64,000 nt of DNA, from positions 88,750,063 through 88,814,062 of the forward strand of contig NC_134545.1 of assembly GCF_050624435.1 (NCBI RefSeq), given 5' to 3'. Within the stretch, counting starts at the first letter, position 1. Each line of letters opens with the position of its first letter. A program made the translations under genes and the position numbers. Below are positions 1 through 11,400 of this stretch, piece by piece. The stretch comes from Tenrec ecaudatus. Lineage: Eukaryota > Chordata > Mammalia > Afrosoricida > Tenrecidae. Below the pieces are notes generated by a model. That model was not told the origin of the DNA. It made no database searches and was given only the letters and a program-made list of their open reading frames with translations.

Positions 1-220
1 GAGAGCATTCTCCGGAGGTGGTCTGACATATTCTCATAGATGCATCCAGGGGAACTGCCCCAGTGTGGAAACCCTGCTGCCAGGGGGCGGACCAGCCCCT
101 TCAGCAAGAGGAACTGGGTTCACGGGCAGGCAGGGAGGTCCGGCCTCAGCATGGATGGCTCGGTCCTCTACGTGGGCCTCTGTAGGGCAGCAGTATTCTC
201 TGCCCAATGTGTGCTGCCCC

Positions 221-318
221 TCACACACCTAGTTTGAAGCTCACACACCTAGTTTGAAGCTCACACACCTAGTTTGAAGCTCACACACCTAGTCCAATCA
301 CACACCTAGTTTGAAGCT
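221..318. repeat. 20-bp minisatellite
   Basis: Four and a half copies of the unit tcacacacctagtttgaagc. Three are perfect head-to-tail (221-280), one is truncated and one follows a 6-bp interruption. It lies in CFAP43 intron 10. Confidence 0.95.
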
Positions 319-454
319 CAATCAAGGTTTGCCAAATTCAATTTCAAAGTGGCTAATATCCCAACCATCTGGTCAGGTGAAGGGGTGATGTATGTAGTAG
401 AGAGTGGGCTTGTGGAGGTTTTTTATGGCCAAGAGAATCAGGGTAAATCCTGAT

Positions 455-572
455 TACCGTACATACTTTTGTATAAGCCAAGTTTTCCAGCACATTTTTA
501 ATGCAATTTTTGTGGTAAAATTAAGTGTCTCTACTGATATTCGGGTGGGCTTATACTCAAGTATATATGGTA
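455..572. mobile_element. 118-bp palindromic MITE-like DNA element
   Basis: The left end 455-479 (taccgtacat... gtataagcc) is the inverted repeat of the right end 548-572 (ggcttatact... atggta). About 20 of 25 positions pair. Each outermost dinucleotide is TA, as for Tc1/mariner-type insertions. It is too short to encode protein. Confidence 0.6.
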
Positions 573-897
573 TATAGACCCCGAGGTGAGTAGTTAGACA
601 TTTCTGAGCCAATACGTCTCTAAAGGAAGGTGTGATTATACGGATTTTAAGATCTCTCCTAGTTCTAATCATTCTAATGTAAATGCATACATGTGCATGC
701 AGTTGTCAGACAGACTCTGGAGTTTTTTCATAGCTCACAGTCCTTTAAGGAAACATTTTTATTTTTACCAATCGGGGTGAATTTCATTCTTCTGTATATC
801 GCTTTTTGCATCTGTTACCCCCTTACAGATGCTTAGCTTTATATGATTGAAAATTTAATCTTAGCAGAGAAAGGTCTGTAACTTGTCTGCCCATTTG

Positions 898-933
898 CAG
901 TTTTAGGTAAGGTGTAGAGCTTACCTAAAACTG
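898..933. repeat. Perfect 14-bp inverted repeat, 8-nt loop
   Basis: cagttttaggtaag (898-911) faces cttacctaaaactg (920-933) across an 8-nt loop. It is intronic; no function is evident. Confidence 0.8.
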
Positions 934-1049
934 TAAAATTCAGCAAATGATCATCAAGTGGAAAATTACCATTACTCCTCCATCCTTTGACTTTTTAAAA
1001 ATATTCCTTGAATGTCTAATTACCTCTCCTCCCTCCCCACCACCCACCA

Positions 1050-1295
1050 TCTGTCAGGTTGTGTACTGTTTTACCTTGTGAGTTGCTAGAATGCTGGACT
1101 GATCACATTTCAAATATCATCAGGGTCACCCACGGCAGAAAGGTGTCACGCGAACAGAAAGGCCCGGTCATCTACTTTCAAAACTTAATCCGTGGGAAAT
1201 TTCTGGATCACAACTTGCTTGCTTTGATCGTACCATCTGGAAAACTCAAGTGCTGGAGGAGGACTTCGTGTCTGGCGTGCAGTGAGAGGGAACGC
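1050..1295 (+). mobile_element. Possible BovB/RTE 5' fragment
   Basis: The text ttgtgtactg... accttgtgagttgct... catcagggtcacccacgg resembles the 5' leader of afrotherian RTE elements as I recall it. No coding similarity is available to support it. Confidence 0.35.
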
Positions 1296-2280
1296 TAAGC
1301 ATGGCTGCAACTGGGGTTAATACAGAGCCGGGAAACACTCTCTTTGTTGTATATAGGCTGCCATGGGTTGGTGTCCCCTTGAGAGCAACTAACAGTGTAA
1401 GATGCCACCGTGGTCATGGAATAAATAATGACATCAGGAGTTGTGGGCAGGTGTGGTTTGTCACCCTGTGTCCATATGCTCTCCTGGGGAATTTCTTGAC
1501 TATCCGCTAAGGAAACTTCCTCCCTCATTTTCATGGTGGACTGGAATAGATCCAACAACCCCCATTCACAGGGATGAGTTAAGTCAGTGGCTAGTGCCAA
1601 TGAACGGGTCTCATCCCGGTGTCTCTAGGGATTAGCCAAGGACACCGTGGAGGCACTGGAAGATAGTGACTAGACTAAACTTTTTAGGTCTTCCTATTGC
1701 GGGCGGCTTTCTGCCCCTGACAATATGATGTGATCTGTAGTCTGGGTCCCATTAAATGAAGCCTAACATGAAACTAAAGGCAAAACCTACTTCTTAGTAA
1801 AATCATTTGAACTGGTGGACTGAGTTACACCTGAGTTCTGTACTTTACATGTATGACCAAAGAGAGGTGTCACATCGGAGCTGACTTACGTATGACTGTC
1901 CCAGACCCTCCAGCATTCCCTTCCCATGGCCCTGGACACGCCAAGGTTCTGGACGGTACGGTTACAAGTAGGTGGAGCAAACATCTACTCGAGTCCCTAA
2001 GAGACGCATGGAGCAGAAAGACCCCGCTCATCCACACTGAATGTGTCCTACCTACGAGTGAGGCCCAAGCCAGTAGGATTTCAGAACTAACTGCTCTCAT
2101 GGGCGCACAGATCTCTTCCTGTACACCAGGATAGAATGCTGGGTGTGCTTCATCCTCTAGGCGGGGGCCTGTATTTTATACACAGGAATTACCATGAATC
2201 TATAAGGTAAAAATGTAATCTGCTTCTGTAACAAGTAGTTACACAGTATACTGCCGTGCACACATGAAACATTAGATTCG
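1296..2280. other. CFAP43 intron 10, no recognised feature
   Basis: Unique-looking intronic sequence. Short open frames on both strands have no family similarity that I recognise. Confidence 0.5.
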
Positions 2281-2293
2281 AGTGCAACATTAT

Positions 2294-2320
2294 GAGAGAG
2301 AGAGAGAGAGAGAGAGAAAA
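2294..2320. repeat. (GA)n microsatellite
   Basis: An uninterrupted GA run of about 12 units, 40 bp from CFAP43 exon 10. Confidence 0.95.
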
Positions 2321-2360
2321 CAGACACCAGAAATATAAAGTATTTATCAGGCACACTTAC

Positions 2361-2441
2361 TGGGGTATGAAGAGAAAACTTGCTGACAGAAGAACAATCC
2401 TCCAAATGCCAAATACCAACTTCCCCGGAAGCTGTGAGTGT
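2361..2441 (-). CDS. CFAP43: CFAP43 coding exon 10
   Basis: An 81-nt, 27-codon exon (residues 405-431) reading [20 protein letters not shown] then KFSLHTP. The acceptor is cctatag and the donor gtaagt. The next exon was searched for in 1-2360 and not found, so intron 10 runs off the left edge. Confidence 0.9.
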
Positions 2442-5399
2442 CTATAGGAGTAATGAGGATAAAAAAATTAATTTGAAGACAAAAACTCTTCTATAGAAGC
2501 ATTTTTTTGGTTTTGTTTTTAATCATTTTATTGGGGGCTCACACAACTCTTATCATAATCCATATATACATCCATTGTGTCAAGCACATTTGGACATTGG
2601 TTGCCGTCATCATTCTCGAAACATTTACCCTCCGCTTGAGCCCCTGGTATTAGCTCCTTTGTTTCCCCTCCCTCCCCTTCCCTCATGAACCCTTGGCAAT
2701 TTATAAATCATTATCATTTTGTCATATCTCACACTGTCCGATGGCTCCCTTCACCCATAGAAGTATGTTTTAACCCCTCTATAGTATGTCCATTTCTTTG
2801 ATGATTTAGTATAAAAATGTGCTTGGCTCTGTGAAATGTGATTAGCATTTTGAGGTCTGCAGGTGTTATTAAACAAATATTAACTATGACATTTTAGGCA
2901 ACTTGGCCAATTGGTATTGCATAACTCCTAAAGTTTATGTTCTACATCCTATGTGGCTAATTCTGGGGTCTGACATGCTTGTGAGCATCTATCTAAGAAA
3001 CAATAAAGGGGCCCCTGCTCACGAAATGCTCTACAGGAGAACGATGAAGTTTCTACTCCTGTAAAGAGTTACAGTCTCTGCGAGCCTCGGGCACAGTTCT
3101 ACTCTGTTATCTCCAGGGCCACCATGGGGTGGAGTCAACCGGGTGGCAGTGAGTTTGGTTGGTTTGGAGTTTACTCAACAGGAGTAAGAGAGAAAGAAGA
3201 AAAGCAAAGATTCGGCCTAGAAAGTAGCCTATAGGACTCAGAGTCCACGGCGTTCCCTAAAGTGGGAGATGCTGCCCACCGATGCCGGGAGAGTTGGGCA
3301 GATCCGGGGGCTGCACTCGTAGATACCGACGCTCTTTGCTGGGTTATGGGATATAGTTCAAAAGGGTTTTGTTTTGTTTTCTAACAGAGGGGCAACAGAC
3401 CAAATGCGTTTGGAAGCCTATGGACTATACAAACCATGGCCTTGTATTCCCTGAGATCAGAACCAGCTGTCCCCAGCCGCCCCCACTGGTCATCCAGATC
3501 AGGGCCACATTGGAGGAGCCATTATCAAATGGGAGGGGAAAATGTGGGACAGAACTCATATTCATAAGTCCAAACTTATTAAAACAGCGGAGACGAGAGA
3601 CCTCCCCAGGCCTGTTGCCTTGAGATCTGCTCTAAACCTGGAACCCAGACCATCCCTTGAGGTCATCTTTTAGCTAAAGAACAGACTGTCTCATGAAATA
3701 CAAGAACGGGACCTCTGAGCACAGTGCTCCTTTCAAACCGCGTCCAGAGGTATGAGACCGAATGGTCAACGGCTGCTCTACAGCACAGATGAGAAGGGAG
3801 TAGGGGCGGGGACTATATGACTGGAAACAGCACTGCCTGAATGGAAATCATGAGAATGCTGATAAAGTTTGTGCAAAAAGACACCAGTGTCACTGAACAA
3901 GTAGTGCAGAAATCGCTAAGTGGGAACCTGATTTGCTGTATACGCTTTCACCTAAGATACAGTAACACATGTTACTGTACAATGGCTCCTACGACCACAA
4001 TTGTTTGGGCCATTTTTCAGAAGACTCACTATTTTGAAGACCCAATATGATGCTGTCATTCCAGCCGAGGAGTAGATTCAGTGATGGAATTCATGGGCAT
4101 CTATTTCCCATTTGCATTCCTTTGCTCAGGGACGTCCAAAGCTACCCAATTACATATGGGCCGGGGTTTAAATTAGAACACATTTCATCTTTAAATTCTA
4201 CTGTGAACCAATAAGCCAGTGCTTACCAGGAAGTGAGTGTTTGCAGGCTTGATAAAGTCAATCACCTGAAAGTTCCCTTCACAAGCAATTAGGACTTCAT
4301 TAAAGACTGGCTCCTCATCAAACGTGCAAGTATAGACAGATCCCTGTGAAACACACCAAAAAGAAGGACAGGGAGGGGGAGAAAGAATTTTAAAAGGAAA
4401 CAATATATCTGCTGAATGTGTAGTTCAAATTTTTCCCCTCCTAAATAGTTATTGCTAGCGAGGCACTGTGTGGGAAGAACAGATGGGAAATCAGAGACAG
4501 ACTCGCGAAGATCTTCACCGTGAGAAGCTTAACATCTCGATGCCTGATTCACTGGGTGACTCATTGACTTCTTCATGCACTTTCTCAGCAGAAAGGGCTT
4601 TCTTCTCGTTGCAATCCCAGACAGGGGTATTGTAAATCATAGAACATAACAAAACTTATTTTCCCCGAACCTCAGAAAGGATGTCCACTTATGTAGACAA
4701 TATCTAGTCCTGACGACGAGGGCATCAAATTGAAGCCACGAGCCAGTCCTCTGGAGAGAGAGAAGGCTTTCCCTCCTGTAAAGATGGAAAATCGCAGAGT
4801 CCCCATGGAGGCAGCTCTGCTCTACCCGACAGGGTTTCTGTGACATAGAATGGACTTGATGGCCGTCGGTTTGAGATTGTTGTTGGGTTTTGTTTTGTTT
4901 TGGATATATACAACGTTGGGGAAATACGAAAAAACAGAAAAGTTGTTGCAAACCCAAAATCAAACTCACGTGCCATGGAATCGGACTCTATGAAACCTAA
5001 CACCAGGGCCTGCATGGATTTCTGAGGCTGTCAGTCTTCACTGCAGCAGGGAGTCTCACCTTCCTCCCTCAGAGCTGCTGGTGAACTTGAACTGCTGACT
5101 TTACAGTGACCAGCCCAATCGCTACACATTATACCACCCAGGTGTCTCAAAAGGTCTAAGGATTAATTAACTCCTGCCATGTGCAAGATACACCACGACA
5201 AACACAAATTTTAAAAGGAGGTGGTGTGGCCAAAGCTCTCATTTTATGGCTTGTTTATCCAGTCTTGGCTTCCCACCAAATCACTTCTCAAAAACCCATC
5301 CCGCATGGCAGTAGTTAAACAACATGCAAACATAACAAATGTTACTGAATTGTCCAAGTGAGAAATATTGAAATGGCAAACAATTTGCTACATATCTAT

Positions 5400-5454
<55 letters not shown>

Positions 5455-8400
5455 CCTTTAAATTAGTGTCTCCACCCAGTCGCTGTGATGTTTATTGTAA
5501 GGCCACTTGACCAGAGATAAGAAGTCTGCTTTCTAGAGTGAAGAAGACAGAGGACACAGGGAATCAGGGTAGAAATGGGAGCATGTTGACACTGTATGGG
5601 GATGACCAGCAAAGTCATTAAACAAGCTGGGCATGTGGCTGAACGGAAACATAACTCTCACCTAAACCACAATAAAAATATTTCTTTAAGAGATGGAAGC
5701 TACTTCAATCAAAGTCATAGGGGAAAAGGCAAGGCGGAAGGGAGGAATGTGTTAACACATTAGCCAAAGGACATGTGAATGGAACCAGCAAAAGCCATGA
5801 CATAAGAATAAACACCTGGTTTCCTTATAAATAAATTGCAAAATAAAAAGGAGAGAAAGAAAGTCAAGAACTTCAATGCAGCTTAAAAGACACAGCTACC
5901 AAAGCCAACATGTGGACCAATTTAAGATGGTCAATTAAGCAAATAATAAACAAAAATAAAGCAAACAGCAATGCAATTTGAGACAAATGGGGCAATGTAG
6001 TGAGGGGATCTCTGAGTGGAAAGTGAGGAGGGATAAGACTGTGTGCTGTGGTTACCCTATTAACAGATTTGAGGGGAAAATAATCCTTTTTAATCTTTCA
6101 TTACATTAGGGGGTTGGCAAGCATTTTTATAAAAGGCCAAATAGTAAACATGTCAGGTTTTTCAGTCTATAATTAATTATAGTGCAAAGCCAGCCATAGA
6201 TAATACACACATGCCTGGTGTATTTATCGGTGTTCCAGTAAAACTTCATTTATAAAATCAGGCACCAGCAACAGGCTGGATTTTTACATGGGGCCGTAGC
6301 ATCCTGACCCCTGCACTGTATTGAAAGGAGACCTGCTCGCACGCTGGGTTAGGGTTGGGTTGCTAACCACAGGGGACGTGGTTCAAATCTACCAGCAATA
6401 CTGCTGGAGAGAGAAGAGGCTGTCTGGTCCTGTAAAGACAATCTCAGAAACCTGGTAGAGGGTCGATACAAGTTGTGTGAACAGAACAAAGGAATACACT
6501 CCACGGGTTACAACAAGAAAGGTGTGTCTATGGGGTTGTACCCTCTTACCATATTTATTCCATCTGCTTCCAAACCAAACTCACTGCTATCAAGTGGATT
6601 CTGACTCCTAGAGACCCACAGGACAGGGTAGAACTGCCCCTGTGGGTTTCAGAAGCTATTACTCAGTGGCTCTCAACCTGTGGGTTTTGACCCCTTTTGG
6701 GGGTCAAACAGCCCTTTCACAGGGGTTGCCCGATTCATAAGAGTAGCAAAATTACAGTGATGAAGTAGCAACGAAAATTTTATGGTTGGGGGTCACCACA
6801 ACATGAGGAACTGTATTAATGGGTCGCGGCATGAGGAAGGTTGAGAGCCGCTCTTGTCACTCCTTAGGACAGCAGACAGTCCCGTTTTGCCTCCCCCCTG
6901 GCAGCTGGTGGTTTAGAAATGCTGACCTTGTGGCTCATAGTCCAACGTGTAACCACTATGCTACTAGGAATACATCCTGAGCAACTAATCAGAAAAGCTG
7001 GATTATAAGAAGAATGTAGCATCAGGATTGACGATGGCTTATTGACAACCTCTGCTATGCAGAGGACACACTTCTGCTTGTCTCCAGGCTTGCAGGCGTC
7101 AGCATGGATCACAACTCACTGTCAAGAAAACCCAAATCCTCCCAACTGGATCAGTACGTAACTTCACGATAAACAGAGACAAGGTTGACGTTGTCGAGGT
7201 TTGTGTCTCCTTGAATCCATGTGCTCATTGAAGCAGCAGTCAAGAGATCAAATGATGCACTGCACCGGGTAGACCTGCTGCACGAGGCCTCTTTGAAGCA
7301 TTGAAAAGCAAGGCTGTCGCTTGGAGGACCAAAGTGCCCCTGACCCAAACCAGGCTGTTTTCCATCACGTTGTATGCATGTGAAAGCTGGACATCGAATA
7401 AGGGCGACCAAAGAAGAATTAGTGTGGCTGAATTCTGGTGCTGGTGAAGCATAGTGAACGTTCTCTCACCTGCTAAAGAACAGACAAGTCTGTCTTGGAG
7501 GCAGTGCAACCAGCGTGCTCCTAAGAGACAAGCATGGTGAGACTTGGTCTCACATACGTAGGGCATGTTGTCAGGAGAGACCAGTCCCTGGAAAAGGTGT
7601 ATCGTGATTGCTAAAGTAGAGGGGCAGAGACAGAGAGGAGGGTCCTTGACAAGACAGACTGGCACGGTAGCTATAACAAAGGGCCCCAGTGTAAGAACCC
7701 TGGGGAGGTTGGGGCAGGACCACGCGGTGGTCTGTACTCTGTAGGTCGTGTCGCCAGGGGTCCGAACTGACTAGATGGCACCAGTGAGGTGGAAGCAGGA
7801 GGCTTGATTTCCTGGTTCTGTCCTACAGGGAGCATATTACCCACTCTTTCTGACCTCGGTGTTGCCACAGAGAAATCAGTCGGTCCATCTAACTGAAACC
7901 CTTTGGAAGGAATTCATTTTTTCTCTCTGACTGCTTTTAAAAAACAGAACAGAACAAAAAACGCCCTTTGTCTTGAGTTTAAAATGTTTACTTTGTTAAG
8001 TCCGAGGGTGTACGTCTTTCTACGTATCCTGCTCAGGACTCACGAGGCCGCTTGAATTGGTAGGCCCATGTTCCTAATGGGTTCTGGACAGTATCGCCTC
8101 TCTTCACTCTTTTCTCTGGGACTTCCATCAGATAGCTCTTAGAACTTTTCACGGTACCCGTCATGCTTGTACCCTCATGTCTACATTTCCGGCACGTTTT
8201 CCTCTCTGCGCTGCATTCTATGTAACATCTGACTTGTCTTCCAATTGTTTGCATTTCATGTGCTGGTGAACAAGTTCAGTGGGTTCTAAAGTGCTGTGAA
8301 TAGAGTTTTCTGCTTTGAGAAGCTCCACCTGGGTCCTCTTCAGTTTGTTATGTTACTTTGTATAGTGTTTTTTTAATGCACCATAGATATTTTAAGTTTG

Positions 8401-11400
8401 TCGTTTGTTTACTAAAACAGTACAGTGTTTAATTCTGACAAGGACCACACCTGGAGTCTTCTTGTATTTAGATTTATGCTTAGACAGAAAATCACTAAAC
8501 TTTGTTTATAATCTCAAGTTCATATAAAATTGCATCCAAAATTATTGCATCCAGCCAATACACACTAAGGGGGAGGCTAGTAGAAAACGATCAAGACAAA
8601 GACAGACACTGGGAGGATTCGGAGGTAAAGGCAACAATAGTGAACGCCATTACACACAAAGCCCTGCAGTGGCGGAATCCCAAGACGCCGTAAGTGGATG
8701 CAGACGGAATAGATGTGGAGAGGCACAAAGGACTGCACCCACAAGTACATATACGTTTGACAGAGGATATTTCTACATGTGTATTTACAAGATACTGCAG
8801 ATATATCCACGGATGCAGGAGAACACTCAGAGGTCTGGAGTTCAGGACCATCATCAAAGGTGACAGCAAGGTCAGTTGGCCTGACGTCATCCACCAAGAC
8901 AGTGTTGTACTGGGGTCTTAAATGCTTGTGAGCAGCCACCTAACGTGCAGCTATGGGTCCCTCCCAGCCTGGAGCAAGGCAGACCGAATGAAATCAAAGA
9001 GACAAGGAACAAGGAGTCCAAAGGAACTACTGGGCCACACTCACCCCAGCCTTAGCCAGGCAGAACCAGACCTAGATGGTGCTCAGCACCATTGCCAAAT
9101 GCTCCAAAAGGGATTCACAATAAGAGGTCCTGGGTAGAGGGGAAGAAAAATGCACAACAAAATTCAAAGTCATGAAGAAAAAAACAACAACAGACTTACA
9201 GGTCTGGTAGAGACTATTGAGACACCTTCCCCTCCCTTAGCCTCCTCCTAGATTTTGGCCCTTGGGTTCCTTCAGGCCTGGAACTGAACTCATTCCTTTG
9301 GCACAACTTTGACCCAAACAATCGACAAACCTGAAAGGTGAGCGAGGACACATGGATTGCACTGTCCTTAGAACAATCAGCCAACAGGATGGGAAGGGCA
9401 GCCTTCGCCTTGGGATGAAAACCAGAAGCCAGGTTTCCCAGGCTTCAAGGTAGGAAAGCAGCATGAATGGAAACAGCAAACAAAAGAGGACATGTAAGGA
9501 TGCTGACCCATTGTGGGCATTCTGATCCACGTCACACACACATGTAAAGCATGAGTGAATGGCTGGAGAGAAAACCTATTTGCTTCATAAACTTTTACCC
9601 AAAGTACAAGAAAAAATGTAAAATTGGCCTAACAGTATGGACTACTATTAATGTTGGCCTTTGAAGGTCATTTCATGAATGAGGAGTCCACCCACTGAGT
9701 TGGCATTTGTTTTCACTCTGCATTTACTGCCCCCGCCCCCTCTTCTGCTATAGACTCTGTATGTTCTTATAGTACCATGCTTGGCCCTAATCTCAGTCTG
9801 TTTGCGTGGGCTGACTCTACGCTGGACCCAAAGGCGGGCATGTGACTCAGACCTGGTTGATCAGAATTCGGACTCCCTGGAATAAGGTGACTCAAGTCTG
9901 TCCCGTGAGTCAAACTTCCAAGACATTTGTTCCAGCTGGTATCTTCCCACAAAGAGGACAGAGACACCTGTCATGTGGAGCTGCAGCAGGGAAGGTCCAT
10001 CTGGCCACGGAGCCACAGAAAGAAGACAGATCCAAGGGATGGAAGGAACACAAGGCCCAGTGGCACCGTGGGAGCCCAGAGCCACTCATTGCCTTTCAGT
10101 CTCATGCACAAAACCCACCAACCAACAAAAGTCCCCTTGGCACTGGGGCTTGTCCGCTTTCTTCGCTCCTCGTAACCTAGAGCCCCGACGAGGAGAGTGC
10201 CATCCTGCGGTACCCTTCGTTCGTGTCAGACACCGAGGACCTTCGTTTCAGCCAAGAGTCGCATCCCAAGAACTTGCCACCTACCATACCTTCTGCGTTT
10301 GAATCAGCAACACTTTGTAATTGGGAGAAAACATCAGATGCTCCACGGGCTCTTCTAGCTCCACCAAATTCTCCACTTTGTAACTTGAATCTTTAATAAT
10401 ATAAGAATACACGAAGCCATCCTAGAGACCGAAAACAATGAGAGAAATGCAGAAAATCAGTCTCAGTCAATGCACAGAACATGCTGTCCCCAGCAGGGAA
10501 GCTAACGCTTATATATGACCATGCTGGTGTTTATTTCTGAAATCATCTCCTGGGCTTACATGATGTAGAATCCCCTGCCTTCTCACTTTTAATTAGACCG
10601 CTTTCAATCATGGCTCTGCTCAAGCTTTAATTTGATCTCTTTCCTGATACATTTTTCAACTATTTAAAATGTTAATAATTTCTTCTTTCTTTCAACTCCT
10701 GGAGCCTCTGTCTTCGGTGTCAGGCTCCTTATTCTCTGAGAGGGGAACACATGGAGCAGAGCCGGCTATTTCGACGATGGATAGCAATCTCCGTATTTCA
10801 AAGGGCAACTCGCCCCGGCGTGTCATTCTTGAGGGAGTGAGTATTTCTTATATCAATTAACGGCCGAGGGTAAGGGGGATGCCTATAATTTCCTTTGTAT
10901 TCTCCTTTCTCTTTCCTCACAAACCATGCTGGGAACATGATAGATATTTGATAAAAATGATTGATTGATGGTCAAATATTTAGGATAATTTTACTACTCA
11001 AGAAGAATTTGAGTTAATTTTACTATTGTGAAGAGTCTTGAAGCCAAGCCATCTATTGTTTCTGTACCAGACCTCCTGCTGACGAAGAATAGGCCTTTGT
11101 GGAATGACTGCGTTCAGAAACCATGGTGACTTCACTAAACCCATCGCGTGGAGAAGGCAGTCCATTGCAAGGTGTGGACAGGGGATTAGAGACAGCGTGC
11201 TGGTGTCTGGGCTCCAGATTGCTTCTCCTTGGTGGAGATGCATCTCTCATGTGAAAGCCTTGCCTGCTTGCCCTCAGAGCCCGAGCTGTGACTCGTGGTG
11301 ATGGAACAGGAAAGGCTAACAGTGGACTCCAGAGAGCCAGTCAGCATGTGATTTTAATGGAGGTCTGCAGCGCCAAATCATGCTTATAGCGGCCTGGAAA

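Noticed and set aside
221-318. Spaced direct repeats as a CRISPR-like array
   Set aside because: The units are contiguous without variable spacers. It is a minisatellite in a mammalian intron.
1295-2134. Open frames in CFAP43 intron 10 as candidates for exon 11
   Set aside because: None contains the expected continuation after the KFSLHTP segment. The next exon is probably left of the window.
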